DNA of 64,000 nucleotides from an uncultured Gammaproteobacteria bacterium (GTDB taxonomy: Bacteria; Pseudomonadota; Gammaproteobacteria; Steroidobacterales; Foliamicaceae), in NCBI GenBank assembly GCA_951828235.1, contig OX639965.1, forward strand, positions 1,075,191-1,139,190, given 5' to 3'. The notes below the pieces were generated by a model. It was given only the letters and a program-made list of their open reading frames with translations, was not told where the DNA came from and searched no databases. Position numbers and translations under genes: made by a program. Numbering within the stretch: position 1 is the stretch's first letter; every line of letters starts with the position of its first letter. This document shows, in pieces, positions 26,096-36,075 of the stretch.

Positions 26096-26626
26096 ATGCG
26101 GTCGCTGAATCTGCTGCCCTGGCGGGACCGGCGGCAACGGACGCGACGGCGCGAAGCCTGTGCCGCCCTCCTGTGCGGGCTTGTCGGGGGTGCGGGGTTT
26201 GTGACTGCGGCCGAGCTTCATCTGGCCGGGAAGTTGAAGGAAACCGAGCGGCGAGCCTCGCAGGTCGAGACCGCCCTTGCGGATCACCGCGCAGCGGCCG
26301 CGGCACAACGCGAGCTGGAAGCAAGAAAGGCCGACATGGGCGCGCTGATGGCCGAATTGGAGCGGGTGAGCGGTCACAACCGGTTCGTGCAGGACTGGCT
26401 GGAACAACTGCCCGAAGCGCTGCCTCCCGATTCACGCCTGAAGCGGCTTGAAATCCGAGACGGCGCCTGGGAACTGCACGGCAAGGCGCGCAACCTGGAA
26501 GCGGTCGCGAATCTGCTTGAGGCGGTCCGCGCCATGCCCATGGTCTCGGAAGCGCGCATTGAGCATGTGCGCGGCGACCCGGACCAGGCGCGCGACTTCG
26601 CGCTGACTGGAGGGTTCGGGAAATGA
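26096..26626 (+). CDS. pilN: type IV pilus assembly protein PilN
   Basis: Single-pass inner-membrane protein of 176 residues. The N-terminal NLLPWRDRR is the conserved PilM-binding motif (INLLPWRE type). One TM helix follows (ACAALLCGLVGGAGFVTAA), then a coiled coil (about residues 45-95) and a small ferredoxin-like periplasmic domain. It pairs with PilO in the periplasm. Its TGA overlaps the ATG of the next gene (ATGA). Confidence 0.9.
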   Translation: MRSLNLLPWRDRRQRTRRREACAALLCGLVGGAGFVTAAELHLAGKLKETERRASQVETALADHRAAAAAQRELEARKADMGALMAELERVSGHNRFVQDWLEQLPEALPPDSRLKRLEIRDGAWELHGKARNLEAVANLLEAVRAMPMVSEARIEHVRGDPDQARDFALTGGFGK

Positions 26627-27456
26627 CCCTGCTGGACGAACTGCGCAACCTGGAGCCCGGAAATCCGGGGCAGTGGAGCAGGCGGGTAAGCGTCACGCTG
26701 GCGTGCATGCTGCTGGCGTTGGTTTCGGCAATCGGACTTCAGGTCCGCGTACGGGCGCAACTGCTGCCCCGGTTGGCCAGCGCGGACGAAGCCCTTTCCG
26801 GCCTGGAGACAAAGCTTGAGGACGCGCGACGGGCCGAGCGACAAAAGCGCTCTTTGCGCGAGGACGTGGAACAACTCGCACAACGCCTTCAGCGAAGCGG
26901 AGCGAGGATACCTCGCGGCGCCGAGTCATTAGACCTGGCCGTTGCGCTGGCAGCGGCTTCAGCCGGGTCGCCGGTAGCAGAAGTACGACCCTGGCAACCG
27001 AGCGGTGAAATCTCCCGCCGGTTCCCGCACCTGGGCGCGGAAATGCGGCTGGCCGGCAGCTACGGAGAAATCATCAGCGCCATCGGCATGGTTCTGGCGG
27101 CGGGGGATTTGCGTGAACTTGCCGAGTTCGGCATCGAAGCCGGCGACGACGCGGAAGACGGTCGCCTGCGCGCCGAGGCGCGCCTTCTCGCCTACTTCGC
27201 CGACGACAGCCACGCCGGGAGCCTCCTGGAAATCGGCGGGAAGGCGCCGGCAACAGCGAGTGTCCCGCCCGCGCGCTCGGACCTCGCCTCGCCCTTCGCC
27301 AGGCTGTCCCGGGAAAAGGCTGAGCCCCCTGCGCCAGTGATCGCGGATGTGGGCATTTCGCAACGGCGAGGCGGTGTCATCAAGGTAGGCGACCGGCGCT
27401 ACCGGATCGCGGACGACCCCGAGGGCCGGCCACGCCTGCATCCGATAGACCCGTGA
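26623..27456 (+). CDS. pilO: type IV pilus assembly protein PilO with a short PilP-like C-terminal segment
   Basis: 277 residues against about 205 for ordinary PilO. Residues 1-200 fit PilO: one TM helix (LACMLLALVSAIGLQVRV), coiled coil (LETKLEDARRAERQKRSL) and a periplasmic domain with the FPHLGAEMRLAGSYGEI block. The remaining ~75 residues include DLASPFARL and GGVIKVGDRRYRIADDPEG, which resemble the DPF motif and beta-domain of PilP in shortened form. No separate pilP gene lies before pilQ, where it normally is, so a PilO-PilP fusion with a reduced PilP domain is the best reading (inference). It overlaps pilQ by 4 bp (GTGA). Confidence 0.8.
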   Translation: MTLLDELRNLEPGNPGQWSRRVSVTLACMLLALVSAIGLQVRVRAQLLPRLASADEALSGLETKLEDARRAERQKRSLREDVEQLAQRLQRSGARIPRGAESLDLAVALAAASAGSPVAEVRPWQPSGEISRRFPHLGAEMRLAGSYGEIISAIGMVLAAGDLRELAEFGIEAGDDAEDGRLRAEARLLAYFADDSHAGSLLEIGGKAPATASVPPARSDLASPFARLSREKAEPPAPVIADVGISQRRGGVIKVGDRRYRIADDPEGRPRLHPIDP

Positions 27457-28814
27457 CCGGGAGCCGCCGAAACGCCTGGCTTGCGGTGCTGTCGCTCGTC
27501 TGCGCCGCGGTCTCGCAGGCCGGGGAAGATTCCAGGATCTCCCTGAGCTTTCGCGAGCTGCCCGTTCGAGCGGCGCTGCAACTCCTGGCGGAGGCGTCGG
27601 GAATGCAAATCCTTGTATCCGATTCCGTTACGGGCAATATCACGCTGGAGATCGCCGAAATGACCCACGAGCAAGCGCTCGCCCTGTTGCTGGAGAGCCG
27701 GGGTCTCAAGTCGCGCCAGAGCCATGGCGTGTGGGTGGTCGCCACCCCGGAAGAGTTTCTTGCGCGGGATTCCGCCCGCCGCGAGACCGAGCTTGCCGAA
27801 GAATCCCTCGCACCATTGCAGTTGCTCCAGTACAGGGTCAATTACGCCGCCGCTACGGAACTGGCCGCTGTCATCACGGGCAGTCAATCCACGCTGCTTT
27901 CCGCGCGGGGCACGATACAGGTGGACGAGCGAACCAATACCCTGATCGCTCACGATACCGGGCGGCGCCTCGAGATACTGACGCAATTACTTGACGCGCT
28001 CGACCTGCCGGCGCGACAGGTCCTGATCGAATCGCGGGTGGTGGTCGCCAACCGCAACTACAGCCGCAACCTGGGATTGCGCTGGGGCCTTTCCGCCGCC
28101 AGGCGCCGTGGCGAGGGCAGCGCGCTGGTGGTTTCCGGGACCGGCGACGCCACCGGGCGCATTGCCGAGGAGCTGGAAGCATCCGATGGCGCACCGAAAG
28201 CGCTGACCGCCGCGGATATTGCCGATCGCTACAGCGTCAGTCTGCCGGTCGCCGGAGCGTCCGGGCGATTCTCGGTCGCCCTCCTGCACCCCGACTACCT
28301 CCTTGACCTGGAGCTGGCGGCGATGCAGGCGGAAGGCCAGGGACGGCTGATCTCCGCTCCCCGGGTACTCGCTTCCGACCAGCGCGAAGCGAGCATCCGG
28401 CAGGGAGTTGAAGTCCCCTATCAGGAGGCGGCTTCCAGCGGCGCCACCACCACCCATTTCAAACATGCCGCGCTTGGGCTTACGGTCACGCCCCGAATCA
28501 CGCCCAACGGCCAGGTCATTCTTCGCCTGCTCGTAACCAAGGACAGCGTAGGCAAGATCGTCGCCACCGAGCGTGGAGGCGCCGTTCCGTCCATCGATAC
28601 GCGCCGGATAGAGACCGAAGTGCTCGTTCGGGACGGCCAGACCCTGGTACTGGGTGGAATTCGCGAAACCGAGAATGCCGACACACGATCCAGCGTGCCC
28701 TATCTTGGGGCGATTCCAGGGCTGGGACGCCTTTTCCGCTCAAGCATCAATTCCTCCAGCGAGACCGAACTCCTCATCTTCGTCACTCCGACGATCATCG
28801 AACCGAAGGGATAA
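27453..28814 (+). CDS. pilQ: type IV pilus secretin PilQ (short form)
   Basis: Outer-membrane channel through which the pilus exits. The 453-residue precursor has a signal peptide (AWLAVLSLVCAAVSQAG), an N0/STN domain (SFRELPVRAALQLLAEAS), an N1/KH-type domain (VDERTNTLIAHDT), then the secretin core ending VPYLGAIPGLGRLFRSS and ETELLIFVTPTII. It lacks the N-terminal AMIN repeats of typical PilQ (700+ residues in Pseudomonas), so anchoring to peptidoglycan must differ. GTG start overlaps the pilO stop. Pilin, PilB/T/C and other pilus genes are not in the window. Confidence 0.92.
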   Translation: MTGSRRNAWLAVLSLVCAAVSQAGEDSRISLSFRELPVRAALQLLAEASGMQILVSDSVTGNITLEIAEMTHEQALALLLESRGLKSRQSHGVWVVATPEEFLARDSARRETELAEESLAPLQLLQYRVNYAAATELAAVITGSQSTLLSARGTIQVDERTNTLIAHDTGRRLEILTQLLDALDLPARQVLIESRVVVANRNYSRNLGLRWGLSAARRRGEGSALVVSGTGDATGRIAEELEASDGAPKALTAADIADRYSVSLPVAGASGRFSVALLHPDYLLDLELAAMQAEGQGRLISAPRVLASDQREASIRQGVEVPYQEAASSGATTTHFKHAALGLTVTPRITPNGQVILRLLVTKDSVGKIVATERGGAVPSIDTRRIETEVLVRDGQTLVLGGIRETENADTRSSVPYLGAIPGLGRLFRSSINSSSETELLIFVTPTIIEPKG

Positions 28815-28869
28815 GCGGTACCATTTGCGCCCAAGTCCGCAATCCCCGGCGCCGGAACGACCGTCAGCC

Positions 28870-29388
28870 ATGCCAACGCCGCGCAACATTATCCTGGTAG
28901 GTCCCATGGGCTCGGGGAAGTCCGCGGTCGGGAGCTGGCTGGCAACGCGGCTCAACCTGCAATTCTCAGACAGCGATCGTTATATCGAGGAACAGACCGG
29001 CGTGGACATCGCGCTGATTTTTGAAATCGAGGGCGAAGAGGGTTTCCGGGAGCGCGAGGAGAAGGCGCTCGTGCATCTTTGCGGACAGCGGAACACCGTG
29101 CTTGCCACGGGCGGCGGCGCTGTTCTCCGCGAACGCAACCGCGAGGTCCTGCGGGCCGGCGGCGAAGTGTTCTACCTGGAATGCGATGTGGATGAGCAGG
29201 TGCGCCGAACCCGCAATACAGACAATCGTCCCTTGCTGGCCTCCGGCTCGAGACGCGCCGTCCTGGAGGAACTGATGCTGAAACGCGGTCCGCTGTACGT
29301 TGAAGTGGCGAACCACATCGTTGATACCACCGGACGTCAGGTCAGGCAGGTCGGGCAAAATATCCTGCGTCTATTGAAGCAGAATTGA
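28870..29388 (+). CDS. aroK: shikimate kinase
   Basis: Phosphorylates shikimate with ATP in aromatic amino-acid synthesis. ATG 28870 gives 172 residues (MPTPRNIILVGP), the AroK norm; an upstream in-frame codon overlapping pilQ is discounted. Visible are the P-loop GPMGSGKS (11-18), shikimate-binding Asp in FSDSDRYIE, Arg in GFREREEKAL, the GGG loop in LATGGGAVLRER and the LID Arg region RTRNTDNRPLL. It is followed by aroB, as in E. coli and Pseudomonas after pilQ. Confidence 0.96.
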   Translation: MPTPRNIILVGPMGSGKSAVGSWLATRLNLQFSDSDRYIEEQTGVDIALIFEIEGEEGFREREEKALVHLCGQRNTVLATGGGAVLRERNREVLRAGGEVFYLECDVDEQVRRTRNTDNRPLLASGSRRAVLEELMLKRGPLYVEVANHIVDTTGRQVRQVGQNILRLLKQN

Positions 29389-29437
29389 CGGCACGGCGCC
29401 GGGTCACGGAGTTGCATCCACCGGGGGCCGGCATCTC

Positions 29438-30544
29438 GTGAGCAAAGAGATCCAAGGCATGGAGACAGAACGAATAGAAGTGCCCGCGCCGTCGCGTGCA
29501 TACCCTGTGCTGGTCGGACCGGGCCTCCTCGACCGCCCCCAAATCCTGCAAGAATGGGTCGGGGACGGAGGCATTCTCGCGGTGACCAGCCGCACAGTCG
29601 CCGGCCTGTATCTCAACCGCCTGACCGCTCTTGCGGGCGGGCGCGGTTGCGAGTCCCTGGTCCTTCCCGACGGCGAGGAGGCCAAGGACATCAGGCACTG
29701 GCAGCGAATTCTGCACCGCATGGCCCGCCTGGAACTCAAGCGCGACTGTACGCTGATTTCGCTGGGCGGCGGCTGCGTGGGCGACGTCGCCGGCTTTGCC
29801 GCCGCGTGTTATCACCGCGGCGTGAATTACCTGCAGCTTCCCACTACCCTGCTGGCGCAGGTGGATTCGTCGGTGGGCGGGAAGACCGCCATCAATACCG
29901 AATGGGGCAAGAACCTGGTGGGGGCCTTTCACCAGCCGCTGGCGGTAATCTGCGACACCGACGTGCTCAACACCCTGCCTGACCGGCAACTGAAGGCCGG
30001 ACTCGCGGAAGTCGTGAAGTACGGCGCGATCGCCGACGAGGAGTTTCTCGGGTGGCTGGAAATAAACGGCCGCGCGCTGCTGGCCCGCGATCCGGCCTGT
30101 CTGCGCCACGCCGTGCGCCGCTCGGTCGAGATCAAGGCCGCGATCGTCGGCGAGGACGAACACGACAGCAGCGGTCGGCGTGCGGTGCTCAATTTCGGCC
30201 ATAGCTTCGGGCATGCAATCGAACACACGGCGGGCTACGGACAATGGCTGCATGGCGAGGCCGTGGCGGCGGGAATGTGCATGGCAGCCAGGCTGGCGGT
30301 GGCCGAAGGTGACTTGCAGAGCCGCGAGCAAGAGCGCCTGGAGACGCTACTGGCGGACCTGGGCCTGCCTGTGAATGCGGGCGATCTGGACGCCGGGGCA
30401 CTCAAGAAAGCGATGCTCAGCGACAAGAAGAATGCCCGGGGCAGAATTCGGCTGATACTGCCGCGGGGCCTCGGAAACGCGCGCCTGACCGGGGACTTCT
30501 CCATGGATGCGCTGGATGCCGTGTTGTCGGGGCGGGCGTCTTGA
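29438..30544 (+). CDS. aroB: 3-dehydroquinate synthase
   Basis: NAD- and metal-dependent enzyme for the second step of the shikimate pathway. It has 368 residues from GTG 29438; ATG 29459 (METERIEVPA) gives 361 and fits the usual N-terminus better, so the start is uncertain. Conserved parts are LPDGEEAKD, SLGGGCVGDVAGFAAACYHRGV, TTLLAQVDSSVGGKTAIN, zinc ligands in LKAGLAEVVKYG and FGHSFGHAIE, and LHGEAVAAGM. The 3' end overlaps the TTG of dgt by 4 bp. Confidence 0.96.
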   Translation: MSKEIQGMETERIEVPAPSRAYPVLVGPGLLDRPQILQEWVGDGGILAVTSRTVAGLYLNRLTALAGGRGCESLVLPDGEEAKDIRHWQRILHRMARLELKRDCTLISLGGGCVGDVAGFAAACYHRGVNYLQLPTTLLAQVDSSVGGKTAINTEWGKNLVGAFHQPLAVICDTDVLNTLPDRQLKAGLAEVVKYGAIADEEFLGWLEINGRALLARDPACLRHAVRRSVEIKAAIVGEDEHDSSGRRAVLNFGHSFGHAIEHTAGYGQWLHGEAVAAGMCMAARLAVAEGDLQSREQERLETLLADLGLPVNAGDLDAGALKKAMLSDKKNARGRIRLILPRGLGNARLTGDFSMDALDAVLSGRAS

Positions 30545-31692
30545 CCGCAGCCGCGGCGCGGCGAGAGCGTGACAGTACGCTTGCTCCATGGGCGGTTGCC
30601 GATCGGCAGACACGCGGGCGCGTTCACGCCGAGCCCGACCACCCCTACCGGGGCCCTTTCCAGCGGGACCGTGACCGGATCATCCACTGCCGGGCGTTCC
30701 GGCGGCTGATGCACAAGACCCAGGTGTTCGTCGCCGGCGAAGGCGATCACTTCCGCACCCGGCTTACGCACACCATGGAGGTGGCCCAGATCGCGCGCAC
30801 GGTGGCCTCCTGCCTTGACCTGAACCAGGACCTCACGGAAGCGATCTGCCTGGGACACGACCTGGGACATCCGCCCTTCGGCCACGCCGGGCAGGCGGCG
30901 CTGAACCGCTGCATGGCCAACTACGGCGGCTTCGAACACAACCTGCAGGCGCTGCGCATCGTCGACACGCTGGAGCACCGCTATCCGGGGTTCCCGGGAA
31001 TCAATTTATGCTGGGAAACCCGCGAGGGCCTGCTGAAGCGCTGCTCGCGACGCCAGGCCCGGGCATTGGGAGACCTCGGGGAGCGGTTTATGCGGCGCCG
31101 GCAGCCCAGCCTGGAGGCGCAATTGGCCAATGTGGCCGACGAGATCGCCTACAACCATCACGACCTCGACGACGGCCTGCGCAGCGGCCTTCTGGATCCC
31201 CGCGAGCTCATGGAGGTGCGACTGTTCCGCGAGTGCCATGAAGAGGCCTCCGGCAGGTTTCCCGGGGCCCGCCGTGGCGCGCTGGCGTCGGAAGCCATAC
31301 GAGGCATGATCGACCGGGTGGTCTCGGACCTGATCGAAACCACCGGCTCCAGTCTCAGGCTAGCCATCCCCGGGGACGCCGATGCGGTGCGAGGCTGGCC
31401 GGGGCCCCTGGTCGGTCTCGGCGATCCGGTGAAAGAACGTCACCGTGAACTGGCCCGCTTCCTGACCGATCGGCTATATCATCACCCGCGCATGCAGCAG
31501 GAGTACGCGAGGGGAGGCGCCGTAGTCGATGCCTTGTTCAACCATTACATGAGCCACCCGGAGGAAATGCCCGGCAGGCATTCGCGCGCACGCAGGCGCG
31601 ACGCCGGACAGCGGGCGCGGGCGGTAGCCGATTACATAGCGGGAATGACGGACCGTTACGCCAGCAGCCGCTGCAAGACCCTTAAGTCATGA
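30541..31692 (+). CDS. dgt: deoxyguanosinetriphosphate triphosphohydrolase-like protein
   Basis: HD-domain enzyme releasing tripolyphosphate from dNTPs. It has 383 residues (TTG start overlapping aroB), the size of the shorter dGTPase-like group rather than E. coli Dgt (505). The metal-binding signature is H...HD...D: THTMEVAQIART, then LGHDLGHPPFGHAGQ, with DEIAYNHHDLDDGL further on. RRLMHKTQVFV and GDHFRTRLTHT are typical. Substrate range cannot be told from sequence. The TGA overlaps the pyrF ATG. Confidence 0.93.
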   Translation: MTAAAARRERDSTLAPWAVADRQTRGRVHAEPDHPYRGPFQRDRDRIIHCRAFRRLMHKTQVFVAGEGDHFRTRLTHTMEVAQIARTVASCLDLNQDLTEAICLGHDLGHPPFGHAGQAALNRCMANYGGFEHNLQALRIVDTLEHRYPGFPGINLCWETREGLLKRCSRRQARALGDLGERFMRRRQPSLEAQLANVADEIAYNHHDLDDGLRSGLLDPRELMEVRLFRECHEEASGRFPGARRGALASEAIRGMIDRVVSDLIETTGSSLRLAIPGDADAVRGWPGPLVGLGDPVKERHRELARFLTDRLYHHPRMQQEYARGGAVVDALFNHYMSHPEEMPGRHSRARRRDAGQRARAVADYIAGMTDRYASSRCKTLKS

Positions 31693-32411
31693 GCCGGGAA
31701 CGGCTTATCGTGGCGCTGGACGTGCCCACGCCGCGACAAGCCCTCGATCTGGTCGAAAAGCTGGCCGATGCGGCCAACTTCTACAAGGCCGGAATGCAGC
31801 TTCTGTCGGCGGGCGGCTACATGCGCCTGGTGGACGAGTTGACGAAGCGCGGCCACAAGGTATTTGCGGATCTAAAGTTTTTCGACGTTCCCGCCACCGT
31901 GGGCGCCGCGGTGCGCGGCCTGCGTGACCGCGGCGTCGAGTTTCTGACCGTGCACGGCAACCAGGCAATCATGGAAGCGGCCGCGGAAAACAAGGGCGGC
32001 AGCATGAAGATCCTGGCCGTGACGGCGCTGACCAGTCTTGACCGGGGCGATCTCAATGACCTGGGTTTCGACTGCGACATCGAGGAGCTGGTACTGTCGC
32101 GGGCGAGGCGGGCGGTGGAGGCCGGCTGCGACGGAGTGATCGCCTCCGGCCGGGAGTTGCCGGCCTTGCGGCAGGCGCTGGGCGATCGCCTACTGGTCGT
32201 AACGCCGGGAATCCGTCCCCTGGATAACGACGAAAAGCAGGACCAGAAGCGCGTGGTAACGCCCCGGGCCGCAATAGCCGGCGGGGCCAACCACATCGTC
32301 GTGGGCCGGCCGATCAACGCCGCCGGCGACCCGCGCTCGGCGGCGCTTGCGATTCAGAAGGAAATCAGCCGGGGCCTTGCTCAGCAGGCCGCCGGTGCGG
32401 CTCCAGGCTGA
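31689..32411 (+). CDS. pyrF: orotidine 5'-phosphate decarboxylase
   Basis: Final step of UMP synthesis. It has 240 residues with the N-terminal LIVALDVPTPRQAL, substrate Lys in YKAGMQL, the catalytic tetrad motif VFADLKFFDVPATV (DxKxxD) and the phosphate-binding TPGIRP and VVGRPINAA loops. It is coupled to dgt by ATGA and is the last gene of the pil-aro-dgt-pyrF run. It converges with tesA, overlapping it by 47 bp. A pyrD-like gene lies at 60.6 kb. Confidence 0.96.
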   Translation: MSRERLIVALDVPTPRQALDLVEKLADAANFYKAGMQLLSAGGYMRLVDELTKRGHKVFADLKFFDVPATVGAAVRGLRDRGVEFLTVHGNQAIMEAAAENKGGSMKILAVTALTSLDRGDLNDLGFDCDIEELVLSRARRAVEAGCDGVIASGRELPALRQALGDRLLVVTPGIRPLDNDEKQDQKRVVTPRAAIAGGANHIVVGRPINAAGDPRSAALAIQKEISRGLAQQAAGAAPG

Positions 32412-33048
32412 GCAGCTGGCCGTTCAGGTCCGGCCACAGCGAGTCCAGCATCCGGGCCTGCGCTTCCGGCGCAGGATGAATCCCGTCGGACTGCATCATG
32501 CCGTCGGTGCGTGCCAGCCCTTCCAGGTCGAAGCGCAGGAGCGGGACCTTCTCGCTTTCCGCAACTTCCTGGTAAAGCCGTTCGAACTCCCCGGTGTAAT
32601 AGCGGCCGTAATTGGGCGGAATTCGCATGCCGATAAGCGCCGGCCGCGCGCCCGAGCCGCGCACCGTGCCGATCAGGCCCTGGAGGTTCGACCGAATGGT
32701 CGCCAGCGGCTTGCCCTGCAGCCCGTCGTTGCCGCCCAGTTCGATAATGACGACCTGCGGCGCATGCAGGTCCAGCAGTTGCGGCAGGCGTTTCAGCGCT
32801 CCTGACGTGGTGTGCCCCGATATGCTGGCATTGACCACGCGCCAGGGCCGCCGCGCCTCCTTGAGTCGTTGCTCTAGTAAACTTACCCAGCCCTGGCTCA
32901 GGGGCATTCCGTAGGCGGCGCTCAAACTGTCGCCTAAAACCAGCAATACCGGCGCATCCTTGGCGGCTGCGCCTGCGAACACAAGGCACAAGGCAACCGC
33001 TGCCAGACAACGAATGACTGAAGTTCTAAGCGCTGAGAACCTGGGCAT
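32365..33048 (-). CDS. tesA: periplasmic arylesterase / acyl-CoA thioesterase I / lysophospholipase L1
   Basis: SGNH-hydrolase exported to the periplasm. ATG 33048 is chosen (227 residues) because a signal peptide follows (RCLAAVALCLVFAGAAAK); a longer frame upstream runs through the neighbouring ybbA. Block I VLGDSLSAAYG holds the nucleophile Ser, block III ELGGNDGLQG the oxyanion Gly and Asn, and block V DGIHPAPEAQ the Asp and His. It is head-to-head with ybbA, their 5' ends overlapping by about 35 bp, the E. coli tesA-ybbA arrangement. Confidence 0.94.
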   Translation of the reverse strand: MPRFSALRTSVIRCLAAVALCLVFAGAAAKDAPVLLVLGDSLSAAYGMPLSQGWVSLLEQRLKEARRPWRVVNASISGHTTSGALKRLPQLLDLHAPQVVIIELGGNDGLQGKPLATIRSNLQGLIGTVRGSGARPALIGMRIPPNYGRYYTGEFERLYQEVAESEKVPLLRFDLEGLARTDGMMQSDGIHPAPEAQARMLDSLWPDLNGQLLSLEPHRRPAEQGPG

Positions 33049-33676
33049 GACCGTGTCCAGTCCGGAGGGGGAACTTGAGATACTCAAGGATATCAACCTG
33101 CGCCTTGGCAGTGGCGAGTCCTGCGCGCTCATGGGCCCTTCCGGCGCGGGCAAGACCACCCTGCTGGCGCTCCTGGCCGGACTCGATCATCCTACCGAGG
33201 GCCGGGTCTTGCTGTGCGGCCAGGACCTTTCCGGCCTTGACGAGGACGGCCGGGCCCGCCTGCGCGGACAGCACCTGGGATTCGTATTCCAGTCCTTCCA
33301 CCTGGTCGAGTCCCTGACAGCGATCGAGAACGTCATGCTGCCGCTGGAACTGAATGGCGGCCGGGGAGCGCGCAAGGCCGCCGACCAGGCCCTGCGGCGC
33401 GTAGGGCTCTCCGAGCGGCGCCGCCATTATCCGCGTCATCTCTCGGGAGGCGAACGTCAGCGCGTCGCCATCGCACGCGCTTTCGTGACGCGTCCGCAGG
33501 TGCTCATGGCCGACGAGCCCACCGGCAATCTCGACGCCGATACCGGCAGGAGGGTGGGCGACATCCTGTTCGAGATGAACGAGCAGGCCGGCGCCACGCT
33601 GCTGCTGGCCACCCATGACCAGAAGCTGGCCGGGCGCTGCGACCGGATCTGCCGGCTGAACGGCGGACGCCTGTAG
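33014..33676 (+). CDS. ybbA: ABC transporter ATPase, YbbA/LolD-like
   Basis: MacB/LolD-class ATPase of 220 residues from ATG 33014. Walker A GPSGAGKTT, Q-loop FVFQSFHLV, signature HLSGGERQRVAIARA, Walker B VLMADEPTGNLD and the switch His in LLATHDQKL are intact. The neighbour tesA and E. coli synteny identify it as YbbA, which pairs with the FtsX-type permease YbbP. Here the permease candidate is 5.5 kb downstream, beyond ppsA, ppsR and an oligopeptidase gene. ppsA ends convergently 4 bp after its stop. Confidence 0.9.
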   Translation: MTEVLSAENLGMTVSSPEGELEILKDINLRLGSGESCALMGPSGAGKTTLLALLAGLDHPTEGRVLLCGQDLSGLDEDGRARLRGQHLGFVFQSFHLVESLTAIENVMLPLELNGGRGARKAADQALRRVGLSERRRHYPRHLSGGERQRVAIARAFVTRPQVLMADEPTGNLDADTGRRVGDILFEMNEQAGATLLLATHDQKLAGRCDRICRLNGGRL

Positions 33677-33680
33677 CACA

Positions 33681-36038
33681 CTAGCTCTCCGCCTTGGCCA
33701 GGTAGAGCCAGGTATCCAGCACCGAATCGGGATTCAGCGACAGGCTGTCGACGCCCTTGTCCACCAGCCAGCGGGCAAAGTCCGGGTGGTCCGACGGCCC
33801 CTGGCCGCATATGCCCACGTATTTGCCCTGCTCCCGGCAGGCGGCGATCGCCATCTCCAGGAGGCGCTTGACGGCCTCGTCGCGCTCGTCGAACAGCGGC
33901 GCTATCCGTCCCGAGTCGCGGTCCAGGCCCAGCGTGAGCTGGGTCAGGTCGTTGGAGCCGATCGACATGCCGTCGAAGTATTCGAGGTATTGCCCGGCGA
34001 GCAGGGCGTTGCCGGGCAGTTCGCACATCATGATGAGCTTCAGGCCCTGCACCCCGCGCTCAAGGCCGTGGCCGGCCAGCAGTTCGACGACATCGCGCGC
34101 CTCTTGAAGCGTGCGCACAAACGGCACCATCACCTGGACATTCTCCAGCCCCATGTCCCGGCGAACCTTGAGCAGCGCCCGGCACTCCAGCTCAAAGCAG
34201 GGTTTGAACTGCTCGTCGACATAGCGCGCCGCGCCCCGAAAGCCGAGCATCGGGTTTTCCTCGGCGGGTTCGTAGCGTGCGCCGCCGATCAGGTTGGCGT
34301 ACTCATTGGACTTGAAATCCGACAGCCGCACGATCACCGGCTCGGGAGCGAAGGCGGCGGCGATACAGGCGATGCCCTCGGCCAGCTTCTCCACGTAGAA
34401 GGAAACGGGATCGTCGTAACCCGCCATCTGCTCGGCAATCAGGTCCCGGACATCCGGTTCCTGGGAGTCGAATTCGAGAATGGCGTTGGGATGCACGCCG
34501 ATCATCCGGTTGATGATGAATTCCAGCCTCGCCAGGCCCACGCCGTGGTTGGGAATGGCTGCGAAAGCAAAAGCGCGGTCGGGATTGCCCACGTTCATGG
34601 CCAGCCGCACCGGGATTTCAGGAAGCCGCCCCAGCCGCATGGACGTTTCCTCGTAAGGCAGCCTGCCCTCGTACACGAATCCCTCGTCGCCCTCGGCGCA
34701 GGAAACCGTCACTTCGGCGCCATCCGGAATGTCAGTGGTGGCGCTACCGCAGCCAACCACCGCCGGTATGCCCAGTTCGCGGGCAATGATCGCCGCGTGG
34801 CAGGTGCGCCCGCCACGATTGGTCACTATCGCGGCCGCGCGCTTCATGACCGGCTCCCAGTCGGGGTCGGTCATGTCCGCCACCAGCACGTCCCCGGGCT
34901 GTATGAGGTTCATCCGCTCGACGCTGGATACGGTCCTGGCCACGCCCGCCCCCACCCGCTGACCGATGCTGCGGCCGCTGCTCAGTACCCTTGAGCGCTC
35001 TTTCAGCGCGAACCGCACCAGGGTCTGGTCGCTCCTGCTCTTCACCGTTTCCGGCCGGGCCTGCAGGATGTAGAGCCTGCCGTCTTCTCCGTCCTTGCCC
35101 CACTCGATATCCATGGGCCGGCCATAGTGCCCTTCGATCGCGACCGCCTGCCTGGCCAGTTCCTCGGCGTCCGCATCGGAGAGCGAGAAGCGGTCCCGCT
35201 GTCCGGCGGGAACTTCCACGGTGGTCACGCGCCCGCCGCAGCCGCCGGCGTAGACCATCTTCAGCGCCTTGCTGCCCAGGTTGCGCCGGATAACCGCTTT
35301 CCGGCCGCGGGCGAGACCGGGCTTGTATACGTAAAACTCGTCCGGGTTAACGGCGCCCTGCACGACGGTTTCGCCCAGACCGTAGCTCGAGGAAATCAGA
35401 ACCAGGTCGCGAAACCCGGACTCGGTGTCCAGAGTGAAGAGCACACCCGAACATGCCAGATCGCTGCGAACCATCCGCTGCACGGCCACCGAAAGAAAAA
35501 CCCTGCGGTGATCGAATCCCTGGTGGACCCGATAGGCGATGGCCCGGTCATTGAAAAGCGAGGCGTAAATCTCGCGTATTCCCGCAAGGACATTGTCCGG
35601 CCCGCGCACGTTGAGCAGCGTGTCCTGCTGTCCGGCGAAGGACGCTTCGGGCAGGTCCTCCGCCGTGGCCGAGGACCGGACCGCAACGCCTATCTCCGCG
35701 CCGTCGCAGAGCTGCTCGAAGGCCGACCGGACTTCCTGCTCAAGACCGTCGGGCAGCGGCGCCTGGCCGATCATTTCGCGTACGGCCGCACCTGTTCTGC
35801 CGAGCGATTCGACATCTTCGACATCCAGGGTGTCCAGCATGCCGTGGATGGTCTCGCCCAGCCCGTCACGGTAGAGAAACTCCGAAAATGCTTCCGACGT
35901 GGTGGCGAATCCGTCGGGCACCCGTATGCCCAGCTCGTCCAGGTGGCCGATCATTTCCCCCAGGGACGCGTTCTTCCCCCCGACGCGGTCCAGATCGTCC
36001 TTGCCGATGGCCGAAAGGCCGATGACGTATGCGTGCAA
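33681..36038 (-). CDS. ppsA: phosphoenolpyruvate synthase
   Basis: Makes PEP from pyruvate and ATP in gluconeogenesis. The TTG at 36038 is chosen, giving 785 residues, close to the E. coli length of 792. Codons farther upstream run into the divergent ppsR, and the first conserved block [13 protein letters not shown] then sits at the expected place. [20 protein letters not shown] is in the ATP domain, the phospho-His lies in [15 protein letters not shown], and the PEP-binding barrel ends with the catalytic Cys in [13 protein letters not shown]. The regulator PpsR is encoded divergently 37 bp away. Confidence 0.95.
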   Translation of the reverse strand: MHAYVIGLSAIGKDDLDRVGGKNASLGEMIGHLDELGIRVPDGFATTSEAFSEFLYRDGLGETIHGMLDTLDVEDVESLGRTGAAVREMIGQAPLPDGLEQEVRSAFEQLCDGAEIGVAVRSSATAEDLPEASFAGQQDTLLNVRGPDNVLAGIREIYASLFNDRAIAYRVHQGFDHRRVFLSVAVQRMVRSDLACSGVLFTLDTESGFRDLVLISSSYGLGETVVQGAVNPDEFYVYKPGLARGRKAVIRRNLGSKALKMVYAGGCGGRVTTVEVPAGQRDRFSLSDADAEELARQAVAIEGHYGRPMDIEWGKDGEDGRLYILQARPETVKSRSDQTLVRFALKERSRVLSSGRSIGQRVGAGVARTVSSVERMNLIQPGDVLVADMTDPDWEPVMKRAAAIVTNRGGRTCHAAIIARELGIPAVVGCGSATTDIPDGAEVTVSCAEGDEGFVYEGRLPYEETSMRLGRLPEIPVRLAMNVGNPDRAFAFAAIPNHGVGLARLEFIINRMIGVHPNAILEFDSQEPDVRDLIAEQMAGYDDPVSFYVEKLAEGIACIAAAFAPEPVIVRLSDFKSNEYANLIGGARYEPAEENPMLGFRGAARYVDEQFKPCFELECRALLKVRRDMGLENVQVMVPFVRTLQEARDVVELLAGHGLERGVQGLKLIMMCELPGNALLAGQYLEYFDGMSIGSNDLTQLTLGLDRDSGRIAPLFDERDEAVKRLLEMAIAACREQGKYVGICGQGPSDHPDFARWLVDKGVDSLSLNPDSVLDTWLYLAKAES

Positions 36039-36075
36039 GCTATACTCCGGGGCGCCCCCAAGACGACAGCGTAGT

